64,000 bases of DNA, taken from Paucimonas sp. (GTDB lineage: Bacteria > Pseudomonadota > Gammaproteobacteria > Pseudomonadales > Pseudomonadaceae). Both the position numbers and the translations under genes were made by a program. The stretch covers positions 62,001 to 126,000 of the forward strand of contig JAIRVG010000028.1 in NCBI GenBank assembly GCA_031253995.1. The letters run 5' to 3'. Shown piece after piece: positions 25,269 to 34,341 of this stretch. The notes below the pieces were generated by a model. That model had not been told where the DNA came from. It saw nothing but the letters and a program-made list of their open reading frames with translations, and ran no database searches. How positions within the stretch are numbered: position 1 is the stretch's first letter; each line of letters begins with the position of its first letter.

Positions 25269-25955
25269 CTACAGCACCTTGACGGCGCGCCCGATGAACT
25301 GCACCGGCCCGGTCGGCTTGCCGGTTTGCGAGCCGCCCGGCGCTTCCAGGGTCAGCTCGAACAACTGGTTGTCCTGCAAGGGCGGCAACGCGTCCAGCGA
25401 CACCTCGGCAGAGCTGCCGGGCTCGACCAGGCCCAGGGAAACCGGGCCTTTCCAGTCATCGGCCTTGGTCCAGAACTGCAGCACCTTGTCGGCGGGAACC
25501 TCGGCCACCGCCAGGGGAATCAGGCGCACGTTGTGCGGGTCGCTGGCCTGCACCACCCAGCCGGGTGCCTTGTCCTGCGGGGCGACCAGCACCACCAGCC
25601 AGGTCGGCGCGGCGGGTTCGGGCTGGCGCAGCAGCAGGACCGCCAGCAACAGGCTCGCCGCCACCCCGGCCAGGGTCGCCCAGCGCCACGGCGCCGGACG
25701 CTGCCACAGGGGGGGACGCACGGGCTGCCGGCTGTCGAGGCTGCGGTCGATGCGCTGCCAGAGGTAAGGCGACGGTGCCTGGGGCGGCACCAGCCCCTGC
25801 ATCGATTGCAGGCGATGCTCCCAGGCATCGACGGCGGCGCGCAGCGCGGCATCGTGGGGCAGGCGCCGGGCCACGGTCTGGCGTTCGTCGTGGGGCAAGG
25901 TGCCGAGCACGTACTCCGCGGCCAGGGCGTCGAGATCTTCGGCTTCGCTGCTCAT
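25269..25955 (-). CDS. Anti-sigma factor (RskA/ChrR-like)
   Basis: A 228-residue single-pass membrane protein expected to hold the ECF sigma factor inactive. The cytosolic N-terminus (EDLDALAAEYVLGTLPHDERQTVARRL) is the zinc-less anti-sigma domain typical of RskA; one membrane helix follows at ~95-112 (ATLAGVAASLLLAVLLL) and a C-terminal periplasmic domain of the RskA family (WVVQASDPHNVRLIPLA, SLGLVEPGSSAEVSL). Its ATG overlaps the sigma gene's stop (ATGA), so the pair is translationally coupled. No HxxxCxxC zinc motif is present. Confidence 0.88.
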   Translation of the reverse strand: MSSEAEDLDALAAEYVLGTLPHDERQTVARRLPHDAALRAAVDAWEHRLQSMQGLVPPQAPSPYLWQRIDRSLDSRQPVRPPLWQRPAPWRWATLAGVAASLLLAVLLLRQPEPAAPTWLVVLVAPQDKAPGWVVQASDPHNVRLIPLAVAEVPADKVLQFWTKADDWKGPVSLGLVEPGSSAEVSLDALPPLQDNQLFELTLEAPGGSQTGKPTGPVQFIGRAVKVL

Positions 25956-26482
25956 CCCATGCACTCGCGCAAGGCAGCCAGGCTGCGTTTGATCCAGGCC
26001 TTCACGGTGCCCAGCGGGGTGCCCAGGCGCCGGGCGATCTGCGCGTGGGACAGGCCGTCGACATAGGCATGGAGCACGCAGGCGCGACGCTCGGGGGCCA
26101 GTTGTTCGAGACAGGCGTCCATGCGGCCGCTGTGCAGGGGGCCATCGCTATCGGCGTCGGCCTCCACCGCGCCCTCCTCGTCGAAAGGCAGGTCGCGCTC
26201 GCGGCGGCGCAGAAAGTCCAGCGCCAGGTGCCGGGCAATGCTGAACATCCAGCCGCGCCCGCTGCCCCGCTGCGGATCGAAGGTAGCGGCGCGGTTCCAG
26301 ATGCGGATGAAGGTGTCGTGCACCACGTCCTCGGCCAGGGCACTGTCCTTGAGCAACTGCCGCGCCACGCCGAGCAGGTGCGCGCCCTCCTCTTCATACA
26401 GGCGGCGCAGGGCCTGGCGGTCGCCGCGGGCGCAGGCGGCCAGGTGGGCTTCATGGTCGAACGACGGCGCGGATAAGGTCAC
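25952..26482 (-). CDS. ECF-type RNA polymerase sigma factor
   Basis: A 176-residue alternative sigma factor. Region 2 (LLGVARQLLKDSALAEDVVHDTFIRIW, GWMFSIARHLALDFLRRR) and region 4 (LAPERRACVLHAYVDGLSHAQIARRLGTPLGTVKAWIKRSL) are complete. I use GTG at 26482 because it places the first helix (FDHEAHLAACARGDRQALRRLY) at the expected distance; no clear ribosome site is visible and the frame is open further upstream into the DUF3455 gene. The anti-sigma gene follows with an ATGA overlap, and a DUF3455 gene lies 88 bases upstream on the same strand; it may be a target or part of the operon. Confidence 0.87.
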   Translation of the reverse strand: MTLSAPSFDHEAHLAACARGDRQALRRLYEEEGAHLLGVARQLLKDSALAEDVVHDTFIRIWNRAATFDPQRGSGRGWMFSIARHLALDFLRRRERDLPFDEEGAVEADADSDGPLHSGRMDACLEQLAPERRACVLHAYVDGLSHAQIARRLGTPLGTVKAWIKRSLAALRECMG

Positions 26483-26570
26483 AGGGCACGGCCATTGGCA
26501 AGAAAGGGACGCCGCTCCAGGCGGACCGGCCTGGAGCAGCGTAGACCAGCCTGGCGTGGACCATGGCGAT

Positions 26571-27095
26571 TCAGCGGGCGGTCCAGAAAATATAGTCCGC
26601 CTGGTACCGGACCACTTCCCGCTTGCCCTTGTCCGCCGCGGTGCAGGCGCTGGCCGGCGCGACACCGCCCTTGAGCGCCACGCGCTGGATATAGGTCACG
26701 CCGGTCATGGCGCCCTTGCCCTCGGCCGGGTTGGCCTTGACCAGTTGGTACGGCAGGTTGCCCTGGCTCGACGGCGCCACTGCGACCTGGGTGCCGGTCA
26801 CCTTGGAGCCATCTTTTGCCTGCCAGGTGGCGGGCGGCCCGAAGTAGTCGCCTACCGCCTTGCCGCTGCGGTCGTTGAGCACGGCCTTGGGCCCGACGAA
26901 GACCCACTCGGTCTGTCCGGCCATGTCGGCCTTGTCGCGGCATTCGTAGGTGATCTCGCCGACGCCGACGGTTTCCAGGGCGACCTTGTGGCCATCAGGC
27001 ACCTTGATGCTGTCGGGAACGGCGCTATTGGCCTGGACGAGACTGCTGAGCAACAGGCCGGACGCGATCAGGGCGAAGCGGGCGGAACGTTTCAT
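26571..27095 (-). CDS. DUF3455-domain exported protein
   Basis: A 174-residue protein with a signal peptide (MKRSARFALIASGLLLSSLVQANS). The mature part matches DUF3455: VPDGHKVALETVGVGEITYEC near the start, GPKAVLNDRSGKAVGDYFGPPATW in the middle, and the conserved tail VVRYQADYIFW. Two cysteines (C53-like in YECRD and in ASACTAA) could pair. Start ATG 27095 with GGAG 8 bases away; a TTG two codons upstream is unlikely. It sits directly upstream of the ECF sigma/anti-sigma pair, so it is a candidate member or target of that regulon. The biochemical role of DUF3455 is not known. Confidence 0.8.
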   Translation of the reverse strand: MKRSARFALIASGLLLSSLVQANSAVPDSIKVPDGHKVALETVGVGEITYECRDKADMAGQTEWVFVGPKAVLNDRSGKAVGDYFGPPATWQAKDGSKVTGTQVAVAPSSQGNLPYQLVKANPAEGKGAMTGVTYIQRVALKGGVAPASACTAADKGKREVVRYQADYIFWTAR

Positions 27096-27206
27096 GGGCA
27101 AGACTCCAGTCAGGAAGATCGGATAGGCAGCATCGAGGCTGCTATCCGAACTACGCGCGGGGGGCGCGACTGGATGCAGGGCGGCGAAAAAATAATTCGC
27201 CGGGAA

Positions 27207-27494
27207 CTACAGCCCGAGTTCTTCCGGGGTCAGCATGTCCGATTCGAAGGCCAGCCAGCCGTATTCCAGCTCGGCGTGGCCGTTGACGATCTCGCCGTAG
27301 TAGGTCAGGCCGTTGTCCAGGGTGATGCAGATATGGGTGGGGTTTTCCGGGGCTGCGAGGGTGCCGACGAAGTGCACCTTCTTCAGGGTTTCCGACACCG
27401 CTTCGAGGGAAACCTGCACGCCGGTATTCTCGACGGCCTCGACGTCGTCGCGCTGCTCGGCGCTGATGGTGACGGTGGCGGTGTACTTCTGCAT
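27207..27494 (-). CDS. Small conserved hypothetical protein
   Basis: A 95-residue acidic cytosolic protein without cysteine-rich, helix-turn-helix or membrane features. Alternating beta-strand pattern (TATVTISAEQR, VHFVGTL, THICITLDNGLTYYGEI) suggests a small beta domain. It lies alone, divergent from the next gene. I do not recognise a family. Confidence 0.6.
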   Translation of the reverse strand: MQKYTATVTISAEQRDDVEAVENTGVQVSLEAVSETLKKVHFVGTLAAPENPTHICITLDNGLTYYGEIVNGHAELEYGWLAFESDMLTPEELGL

Positions 27495-27631
27495 GCTGGG
27501 GCTCCGGGTTGGGCGGGATCGTTAAGGCCGTACAGGATAAGCCACGCCCGACCATCACGAAAGCGAGCACTGCGCCGCGTGCACTGGTATCGTGCCGGCC
27601 TGAACCTGCAAGACCCGCAAAGGAGAAAACC

Positions 27632-28069
27632 TTGAGTGCCGAAGCCAAAATGACCGGCGACCTGTTCGAAGTCGACAAGCGCCTGAGCCTGAAGCCCGTG
27701 GTGGACTTCAACACCTACCTGAGCAATGCCTTCGGTGATGGCCGTTGCGTCTGCGCGCGCTGCAAGGAAAGCGCGAACGACGAGAGCGCCTACGCCTTTG
27801 CCCACAGCTTCGAATTCAACGGGATCCCGCTGCATCGGCGCTTTGCCAGCACCACCGCCGGCGACGTGCTGACCAACCTGAAGAAGGCCTGGCTGTCCTA
27901 CAACAAGGAGGAGATGCCGGGGAATGGCGCGCTGGACCTGGAGGCGATCAAGGCCTTCGTCGAGCCGAGCCTGCAGGTAAGGGTGAAGCCGCTGTTGCTG
28001 GCCAGTGGGTTGGTCAAGGAACAGGAAGATGGCAGCCTGCAACTGATGGCTGATGGGGACTTTGTGTAA
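27632..28069 (+). CDS. Small hypothetical protein with CxCxxC cluster, TTG start
   Basis: A 145-residue cytosolic protein. I start at TTG 27632 because a near-perfect AAGGAG stands 6 bases before it; the next ATG, at 27650, would lose six residues and that site. It has a cysteine cluster RCVCARCKES that could bind zinc or an iron-sulfur centre and otherwise no recognisable domain. The open frame continues upstream without a ribosome site. Function unknown. Confidence 0.65.
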   Translation: MSAEAKMTGDLFEVDKRLSLKPVVDFNTYLSNAFGDGRCVCARCKESANDESAYAFAHSFEFNGIPLHRRFASTTAGDVLTNLKKAWLSYNKEEMPGNGALDLEAIKAFVEPSLQVRVKPLLLASGLVKEQEDGSLQLMADGDFV

Positions 28070-28083
28070 ATCCTGAGGGCCCT

Positions 28084-28154
28084 ATCGCTGGCAAGCCAGC
28101 TCCCACAGGGTGCGCGTGCGCCGCTAAACCTGTGGGAGCTGACTTGCCAGCGAT
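28084..28154. repeat. Paired REP elements facing each other
   Basis: ATCGCTGGCAAGCCAGCTCC (from 28084) is matched in inverse orientation by a copy ending at 28154, with a 20-base centre. The arms belong to the same family as 4294-4331. It separates convergent genes and could terminate both. Confidence 0.8.
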
Positions 28155-28168
28155 GAGGCCCTGAAAGG

Positions 28169-29542
28169 CTACGCCACTACCCGATAACACGGCACATAGG
28201 CCGCCCCACCCGGCAACTTCATCCGGTGCTGCTCGACGAAGGCCTGCAACAGCTTGTCCAGCGGCCCCATGATCTGCGCGTCACCATGGATCTCGTACGG
28301 TCCATGCTCCTCGATCAGTCTGATCCCCTTGTCCTTCACGTTCCCCGCCACGATCCCGGAAAACGCCCGGCGCAGGTTCGCCGCCAGTTCATGGGGCGGC
28401 AACGACTTGCTCAGCTGCAGGCTGGCCATGTTGGCGTGGGTCGGGTCGAACGGGCGCTGGAAGCTCTCCTCGATCTTCAGCAGCCAGTTGAAATGGAAGG
28501 CATCGTTGCGCTCGCGGCGGAACTGCTTCACCTCTTTCAGCGCCTCGGTCATCACCCGCGCCACCTGCACCGGGTCGTCGACGATGATCTGGTACAGCCC
28601 CTGCGCCGCCTCGCCCAGGGTCGCGCCGATGAAGGCGTGCAACTGCTCGAAGTACGCCTCGGCGCTGCGCGGGCCGCTGAGCACCACCGGGAACTTCAGG
28701 TCGCGGTTGTCCGGGTGCATGAGGATGCCCAGCAGATAGAGGAACTCTTCGGCGGTGCCGGCGCCGCCAGGGAAGATGATGATGCCGTGGCCGACACGGA
28801 CGAAGGCTTCCAGGCGCTTCTCGATGTCCGGCAGGATCACCAGTTCGTTGACGATCGGGTTCGGCGCCTCGGCGGCGATGATCCCGGGTTCGGTCAGGCC
28901 CAGGTAGCGGCCGCTGCTCATGCGCTGCTTGGCATGGGCGATGGTGGCGCCCTTCATCGGCCCCTTCATCACGCCGGGGCCGCAGCCGGTGCAGATGTCC
29001 AGCTTGCGCAGGCCCAGCTCGTGGCCAACCTTCTTGGTGTACTGGTATTCCTCGCTGCTGATCGAGTGCCCGCCCCAGCACACCACCAGCTTCGGCTCGA
29101 CGCCGGAACGCAGGGTGCGCGCGTTGCGCAGCAACTGGAAGACGTAGTCGGTGATGCCCTGGGAGCTGTCCAGGTCGATGTTCAGGCGGTCCAGCTCGCT
29201 TTCGGTGTAGACGATGTCGCGCAGGGCGCTGAAGAGCATTTCCCGGGTGCTGGCGATCATCTCGCCGTCGACGAAGGCGTCGGCCGGGGCATTCAGTAGT
29301 TCCAGGCGCACGCCGCGGTCCTGCTGGTGGAAACGGACCTCGAAGTCCTTGTAGGCATCGAGGATGGTCTTGGCATTGTCGACATGGGCGCCGGTGTTGA
29401 GGATTGCCAGGGCGCACTGGCGGAAAAGGCTGTACATGCTGCCCGAGCCGGCCTGGCTCAATTGTTGGACTTCACGTTGGGAAAGCGTCTCCAGGCTACC
29501 TTTGGGGGCGACCGAAGCATTGATTACCTGTCTTTGGGTCAT
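28169..29542 (-). CDS. ppnN: Nucleotide 5'-monophosphate nucleosidase (LOG family)
   Basis: Hydrolyses the N-glycosidic bond of purine and pyrimidine 5'-nucleotides to base and ribose 5-phosphate; in E. coli the enzyme is activated by (p)ppGpp. The 457 residues hold an N-terminal domain, the central LOG Rossmann domain with the signature GGAGTAEEF (preceded by VGHGIIIFPGG) and TGCGPGVMKGPMKGA for phosphate/ribose binding, and a C-terminal PpnN domain. ATG 29542 (MTQRQVINASV) matches how pseudomonad homologues begin; an ATG four codons upstream is possible. It is a single-gene unit. Confidence 0.92.
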   Translation of the reverse strand: MTQRQVINASVAPKGSLETLSQREVQQLSQAGSGSMYSLFRQCALAILNTGAHVDNAKTILDAYKDFEVRFHQQDRGVRLELLNAPADAFVDGEMIASTREMLFSALRDIVYTESELDRLNIDLDSSQGITDYVFQLLRNARTLRSGVEPKLVVCWGGHSISSEEYQYTKKVGHELGLRKLDICTGCGPGVMKGPMKGATIAHAKQRMSSGRYLGLTEPGIIAAEAPNPIVNELVILPDIEKRLEAFVRVGHGIIIFPGGAGTAEEFLYLLGILMHPDNRDLKFPVVLSGPRSAEAYFEQLHAFIGATLGEAAQGLYQIIVDDPVQVARVMTEALKEVKQFRRERNDAFHFNWLLKIEESFQRPFDPTHANMASLQLSKSLPPHELAANLRRAFSGIVAGNVKDKGIRLIEEHGPYEIHGDAQIMGPLDKLLQAFVEQHRMKLPGGAAYVPCYRVVA

Positions 29543-29646
29543 TCTGGATTCCATGCTGTTCGGTGCCTGCGAACGTCTGTGGCACCGCTGTTGTGAACGC
29601 CGCACGCGCGGCTGTAGCACCTTTTGCAAGCGCACTTTTTGTAAGT

Positions 29647-29667
29647 GCACCTGTTTGTAACAGGTGC
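29647..29667. other. Small hairpin upstream of ppnN
   Basis: GCACCTG pairs with CAGGTGC across a 7-base loop in the 192-base gap between ppnN and the upstream MFS gene. It may end the MFS gene's transcript or be part of the ppnN leader. Confidence 0.35.
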
Positions 29668-29734
29668 CCGGGCATCAGGCAAACAGCCCGGGGTTCACAG
29701 AGTATGGACGCTGGCCAAGACAAGCGATGGCGAT

Positions 29735-30943
29735 TCAGGCCGTCTGGCTGACGGACTGCAGGCGACTGCGCCGGGCGATCAGGCCGTAGCACAGCAGGCA
29801 ACCGAACCCGGCGACCGCCAGGGTCAGGCACATCGGCCGCGGCGTGCCGTCGGCCAGGGCGCCGACCAGGGCGGAAAAGACCGCGCCAAGGGCGAACTGG
29901 CAGGCCACCGCCAGCCCCGCAGCCGCCCCCGCCTGGCGTGGATACAGCGCCAGCAGGCTGGCCACGCAATTGGCGCCGAGCAAGCCGGTGACGCTGACGT
30001 AGACCATCACCCAGGCAGCGATCAGTGCCAGCCCGCCCCAGCCGCTCAACCCCGCCAGCAGCAGGCCGACGGCGGCGATCCCGGCCACCCCGGCGCCCAC
30101 CGCCAGCATGCGCAGCGGCCCGATGCGACTGACCAGGCGCGCGTTGACCAGGGTCATGACGATGATCCCGACGATATTCAGGCCGAACAGCCAGGCGTAG
30201 CCACGGGCCGAGACGCCGAAGTACTCCATGTAGACGAACGGCGAGGCGGTGATGAAGGCGAACATGCCGCCGAAGGCCAGGCCCATGCACAGGATGTAGC
30301 CCAGGGCCAGGGGCTGCCGGGCAATCTGCCAATAGGCCAGGAACACCGTGGCCAGGGAATCGCCGCGCTGGTCCGGGGCATGGGTCTCGGCGATCTTCCA
30401 GGCCGAGGCCAGCAGGCACAGCGCGCAGAACACGAACAGGGCGAAGAACACCGTGCGCCAGCCATTGAGATCCATCAGCACGCTGCCCAGCAGCGGCGCC
30501 ACCAGGGTCGCGAGCATGGTCACCAGGTGCATCAGCGACAGCACTTTCGCCGCCTCGCCGAGGGGGAACAGGTCACGCACGATGGCCCGCCCCAGCACCG
30601 ACGCCGCCGCCCCGCCCAGAGCCTGGAAGAAGCGCCAGGCCACCAGTTGCTCCACCGAGCCGGACAGCATGCAACCCACGGTCGCCACCAGGTACAGGCC
30701 CATGCCGCCCAACAGCAACGGGCGACGGCCATAGCGATCGGACAGCGGCCCGTAGACCAGCATGCCCAGGCACAAGCCGGCGAGGAACAGGCTGATGGTC
30801 AGTTGCACATGAGCGGCGTCGGCGCCGAGGTCGCTGGCGATGGCCGGCAGGCTGGGCAGGTAGGTATCGATGGACAGCGGCGCGAAGGCCACCAGTGCGG
30901 CGAGCAGGACGATCAGCCGCCCCGGGTTGGAAGGATGCGTCAT
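29735..30943 (-). CDS. Bcr/CflA-family MFS drug exporter
   Basis: A 402-residue inner-membrane proton antiporter with twelve predicted helices. Seen: the Bcr/CflA opening LSIDTYLPSLPAIASDLG, the loop 2-3 motif GPLSDRYGRRPLL, and motif C-like GxxxGPxxG variants in helix 5 (LATLVAPLLGSVL). Such proteins expel bicyclomycin, chloramphenicol, sulfonamides or dipeptides; substrate undetermined. ATG 30943 with GGAG in place. It is divergent from the OprD-family porin; the 173-base AT-rich gap holds both promoters. Confidence 0.9.
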   Translation of the reverse strand: MTHPSNPGRLIVLLAALVAFAPLSIDTYLPSLPAIASDLGADAAHVQLTISLFLAGLCLGMLVYGPLSDRYGRRPLLLGGMGLYLVATVGCMLSGSVEQLVAWRFFQALGGAAASVLGRAIVRDLFPLGEAAKVLSLMHLVTMLATLVAPLLGSVLMDLNGWRTVFFALFVFCALCLLASAWKIAETHAPDQRGDSLATVFLAYWQIARQPLALGYILCMGLAFGGMFAFITASPFVYMEYFGVSARGYAWLFGLNIVGIIVMTLVNARLVSRIGPLRMLAVGAGVAGIAAVGLLLAGLSGWGGLALIAAWVMVYVSVTGLLGANCVASLLALYPRQAGAAAGLAVACQFALGAVFSALVGALADGTPRPMCLTLAVAGFGCLLCYGLIARRSRLQSVSQTA

Positions 30944-31032
30944 CGGGGCTCCGGGGACAGGGAAGGACAAGGCATAACGTTAATATCTTAATTTTATCCA
31001 TGCGCTTAGCAAAAGGGCTTCACGGAACAAAA

Positions 31033-31046
31033 GATAACATGTTAAC
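31033..31046 (+). promoter_or_regulatory. Palindromic AT-rich box in the exporter/porin divergent region
   Basis: GATAACATGTTAAC contains a perfect TAACATGTTA palindrome. A 13-of-14 match (GATAATATGTTAAC reading toward the gene) occurs upstream of the AraC-type gene at 61313-61326. It may be an operator or simply a similar extended -10 region. Confidence 0.3.
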
Positions 31047-31116
31047 TATAAGTCACGCCCGTCAGATGCGGGCTGGCCCTCAGTACGCCAGAACAAAAAC
31101 AAAAGGTATGCCATCG

Positions 31117-32373
31117 ATGTCATTCACTCCCCGTTATCGCGCGGCCGGTGTCGGCCTGTGCGCCACCCTCGCCCCGCTGCTCGCCCACGCCGACTTCATC
31201 AAGGACAGCAAGGGCAGCCTGGAAGCCCGCAACTTCTACTTGAGCCGTGATTTCCGCCAGGACAACGCGCCACAGAGCCAGGCGCGGGACTGGGCCCAGG
31301 GTTTCATCCTGCGCCTGGAGTCCGGCTTCACCGAGGGCACCGTCGGCTTCGGTATCGATGCCCTCGGCGAACTCGGGGTCAAGCTCGACTCCAGCCGTGA
31401 CCGCCGCGGCACCGGCCTGCTGCCCTTCGGCGCCAGCCAGGAGCCGGTGGACGACTTCAGCGAGCTGGGCCTGACCGCCAAGGCGCGGATCAGCAAGACC
31501 ACCCTCAAGCTCGGCACCCTGCAGCCGGCCCTGCCGGTGGCGGCGATCAACGACGTGCGCCTGCTGCCGTCGACCTACAGCGGCGGCCTGCTCACCTCCC
31601 AGGACATCGACGGCCTGATCCTCAATGTCGGACGCCTGGACAAGCAGAACCTGCGGGATTCCTCCAGCAATGACGAGATGAGCTACGCCGGAGTGGAAAG
31701 CAGCCACCTCGACCTGGCCGGCGGCACCTACGCCCTGACCCCGCGCCTGGCGGTGAGCTACTACTACGCGCAGATGCAGGACATCTACCGCCAGCACTAC
31801 GCCGGCCTGGTGCATGACCTGCCGTTGGCCGATGGAGTCAGCCTGCGCAGCGACCTGCGCTACTTCGACACCCGCGAAACCGGCCACGACGCCCTGCGCT
31901 CGGCCGCGCGGGTCGATGGTGGCAAGATCGACAACCGCTTCTTCAACGGCATGCTGACCCTCGGCGTCGGCGCCCACAAGTTCGGCCTGGGCTACCAGAA
32001 CCTCTCCGGCGACGGCGATTTCGCCTATCCGGGGCTGGACCCGTACTCGGTCAACCTGGTCACGGTGAACGTCTTCACCAAGGCCGAGACCGATGCCTGG
32101 CAAGCGCGTTATGACTACAACTTCGCCGGCTTCGGCCTGCCCGGGTTGAGCTTCATGACCCGCTACGTCAACGGCAGGAACATCGAGACCGCGACCGTCA
32201 GTGGCGGCAAGGAATGGGAACGGGACACCGATATCGCCTACGTGGTGCAGAGCGGACCGTTGAAGAACTTCAGCGTGCGGCTGCGCAATGCCACGTTCCG
32301 CTCCAGTGGCGGCTTGACCACGGATATCGACGAGAACCGCTTGATCCTGGGGTACACCGTGGCGCTGTGGTGA
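31117..32373 (+). CDS. OprD-family outer-membrane porin
   Basis: Outer-membrane, substrate-specific porin of 418 residues. Signal peptide to about residue 26 (APLLAHADF); then the OprD family opening SKGSLEARNFYLSRDFR, the conserved DWAQGFILRLESGFTEGTVGFGIDALG and RDRRGTGLLPF strands, and a C-terminal barrel strand ending ILGYTVALW. Family members carry basic amino acids, aromatic acids or carboxylates. ATG 31117 suits the AAAAGG site better than ATG 31108. The downstream MFS gene (142 bases away, same strand) may be the matching inner-membrane carrier or an unrelated exporter. Substrate unknown. Confidence 0.9.
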   Translation: MSFTPRYRAAGVGLCATLAPLLAHADFIKDSKGSLEARNFYLSRDFRQDNAPQSQARDWAQGFILRLESGFTEGTVGFGIDALGELGVKLDSSRDRRGTGLLPFGASQEPVDDFSELGLTAKARISKTTLKLGTLQPALPVAAINDVRLLPSTYSGGLLTSQDIDGLILNVGRLDKQNLRDSSSNDEMSYAGVESSHLDLAGGTYALTPRLAVSYYYAQMQDIYRQHYAGLVHDLPLADGVSLRSDLRYFDTRETGHDALRSAARVDGGKIDNRFFNGMLTLGVGAHKFGLGYQNLSGDGDFAYPGLDPYSVNLVTVNVFTKAETDAWQARYDYNFAGFGLPGLSFMTRYVNGRNIETATVSGGKEWERDTDIAYVVQSGPLKNFSVRLRNATFRSSGGLTTDIDENRLILGYTVALW

Positions 32374-32515
32374 TCGAAATAAAAACGTAAATACCGGTTT
32401 TATCTTCAAGGTTGGTATCAGGCCGGGGCACAATGGTCGGCCGTCCGGGCCCTGGCGCTGGCAAATCAGCGACAGGGCCGGAACAGTCACCACAAAAACC
32501 AGCCCCGGACTGCCC

Positions 32516-33700
32516 ATGACCACTCAGGTGCCTCCACCACAGACCACCTTCGATATCCGCCCCCTGCTCTTCGCCCACATGGCCTGCACCATCGCCATGA
32601 TGGCCTTCGTCTCCCTGATCGGCCCCATCGCCCATGTCCTGCAGCTTGCCCCCTGGCAGGCCGGTGCGGCGATGACCGTGTCCGGGGTGATCTGGATGCT
32701 CCTCGCCCGCCCCTGGGGCCGCGCCAGCGATCGCTATGGCCGGCGGCGCATCCTGCTGCTCGGCGCCAGCGGTTTCACCGCCGCCTACTGGGCCCTGTGC
32801 CTGTTCATCGACGGCGCCCTGCGCTGGCTGCCACCGGCCTCCATCGCCTTCGCCGGGATGATGCTCGGCCGTGGCGCCATCGGTGCCTTCTACGCCGCCC
32901 TGCCGGTGGGCAGCAACGCCCTGATCGCCGACAACGTCGAACCGCAGCACCGGGCCAGGGCCATGGCCTCGCTGGGTGCAGCCAACGCCGTCGGCCTGGT
33001 CCTGGGCCCGGCCCTGGCCGCGTTGCTGGCGCGCTTCAGCCTGAGCCTGCCGATGTACGCCATGGCGATCCTGCCGCTGCTGGCGGTGCTGGTGCTGCGC
33101 AGCAAGCTGGAGCGCCAGGAACTGCACCTGGCCCAGCCGCCGCGCCCGGTACGCCTGAGCGACCCGCGCCTGCGCCGGCCGCTGGTGGTGGCCTTCGTCG
33201 CCATGCTCTGCGTCTCCCTGGCGCAGATCACCGTGGGCTTCTTCGCCCTCGACCGCCTGTCCCTGGAGCCCGGTGCCGCGGCGCAGGCCGCTGGCGTGGC
33301 ACTGACCATGGTCGGCGTGGCGCTGATCTGCTCCCAGCTCCTGGTGCGCAAGCTGCAATGGCCGCCGCTGCGGATGATCCGCGTCGGTGCCACTGTCGGC
33401 GCGCTGGGCTTCCTGGTCAGCGCCTTCGCCAACAATGCGACGCTGCTGGCCCTGGGCTTCTTCGTCTGCGCCGGCGGCATGGGCTGGGTCTTCCCGGCGT
33501 TCACGGCACTGGCGGCGAACGCCGTGGAGGCCTCGGAACAAGGCGCCACCGCCGGCTCCATCGGCGCGGCGCAGGGCCTTGGCGTGGTGATCGGGCCGCT
33601 GGCCGGCACGCTGATCTACACCCTTGATGCGCGCCTGCCGTACCTGGTGGCGGCCGTGTTGTTGCTGCTGGTAGGCCTCTGGTCCACCTCCAATCGCTAG
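32516..33700 (+). CDS. MFS transporter
   Basis: A 394-residue major-facilitator protein with about twelve helices. Seen: the motif A-like RPWGRASDRYGRRRILLLG after helix 2, VGLVLGPALAALLA (motif C, antiporter signature) in helix 5, and VVIGPLAGTLIYTL in the second half. Motif C suggests an exporter. It follows the porin at 142 bases in the same direction and may share its promoter region or have its own. Similar proteins sit beside siderophore or drug resistance genes; nothing here identifies the cargo. Confidence 0.85.
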   Translation: MTTQVPPPQTTFDIRPLLFAHMACTIAMMAFVSLIGPIAHVLQLAPWQAGAAMTVSGVIWMLLARPWGRASDRYGRRRILLLGASGFTAAYWALCLFIDGALRWLPPASIAFAGMMLGRGAIGAFYAALPVGSNALIADNVEPQHRARAMASLGAANAVGLVLGPALAALLARFSLSLPMYAMAILPLLAVLVLRSKLERQELHLAQPPRPVRLSDPRLRRPLVVAFVAMLCVSLAQITVGFFALDRLSLEPGAAAQAAGVALTMVGVALICSQLLVRKLQWPPLRMIRVGATVGALGFLVSAFANNATLLALGFFVCAGGMGWVFPAFTALAANAVEASEQGATAGSIGAAQGLGVVIGPLAGTLIYTLDARLPYLVAAVLLLLVGLWSTSNR

Positions 33701-33792
33701 AGCGACGCGAACCTTGTGCCAGCGCTATGCGCGCAGCCCGTGCGAGTGTGTTTTAATGCGTCGCCCATTATTTCTGACACACCAAGGCGGCT

Positions 33793-34341
33793 ATGGACAC
33801 GGGGACACGACTCAGACTGGTGCGTGAACGCAACAAGCTCTCCCAACGGGAACTGGCCCGACGCAGCGGCCTGACCAACTCGACGATCTCGCAGATCGAA
33901 CAGAATCGCGTCAGCCCCTCGGTCAGCTCCCTGAAAAAGCTGCTCGAAGGCATCCCCATGTCCCTCGCGGAGTTCTTCAGTTTCGACGAACCGCCACGGG
34001 AAGAACGCTTCGTCTTCCGCGCAGCCGAACAACCCGACCTCGGTCGCAGCGGCATGCGCATGCTGCTGGTCGGCGCCAGCGTCGAAGGCCGGCAGATGCG
34101 CATGCTGCGCGAGCTGTACGCCCCGGGTGCCGACTCCGGCGAAGAGCCGATCGTCCACGCCGAAGGCGAGGAATGCGGCCTGGTCACCCGTGGCACCATC
34201 GAACTGCGCGTCGATGGCCAGGTGAGCATCCTCAACTCGGGCGACGGCTACTACTTCCCCACCACCCTGCCCCACAGCTTCAAGAACATCGGCCAGGACG
34301 AGGCCGAGATCATCAGCGCCAACACCCCCGCCAACTTCTGA
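33793..34341 (+). CDS. XRE-cupin transcriptional regulator, PuuR-like
   Basis: A 182-residue regulator. Residues ~6-60 are an XRE helix-turn-helix (LRLVRERNKLSQRELARRSG, STISQIEQNRVSPSVSSLKK) and ~105-178 a small cupin domain (HAEGEECGLVTRGTIELRV, GDGYYFPTTLPHSFKN). This matches the PuuR group that represses putrescine catabolism in E. coli; in pseudomonads close homologues control polyamine or related amino-acid use. No polyamine genes are adjacent, so it probably acts elsewhere. AAGG ribosome site before the ATG. Confidence 0.87.
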   Translation: MDTGTRLRLVRERNKLSQRELARRSGLTNSTISQIEQNRVSPSVSSLKKLLEGIPMSLAEFFSFDEPPREERFVFRAAEQPDLGRSGMRMLLVGASVEGRQMRMLRELYAPGADSGEEPIVHAEGEECGLVTRGTIELRVDGQVSILNSGDGYYFPTTLPHSFKNIGQDEAEIISANTPANF

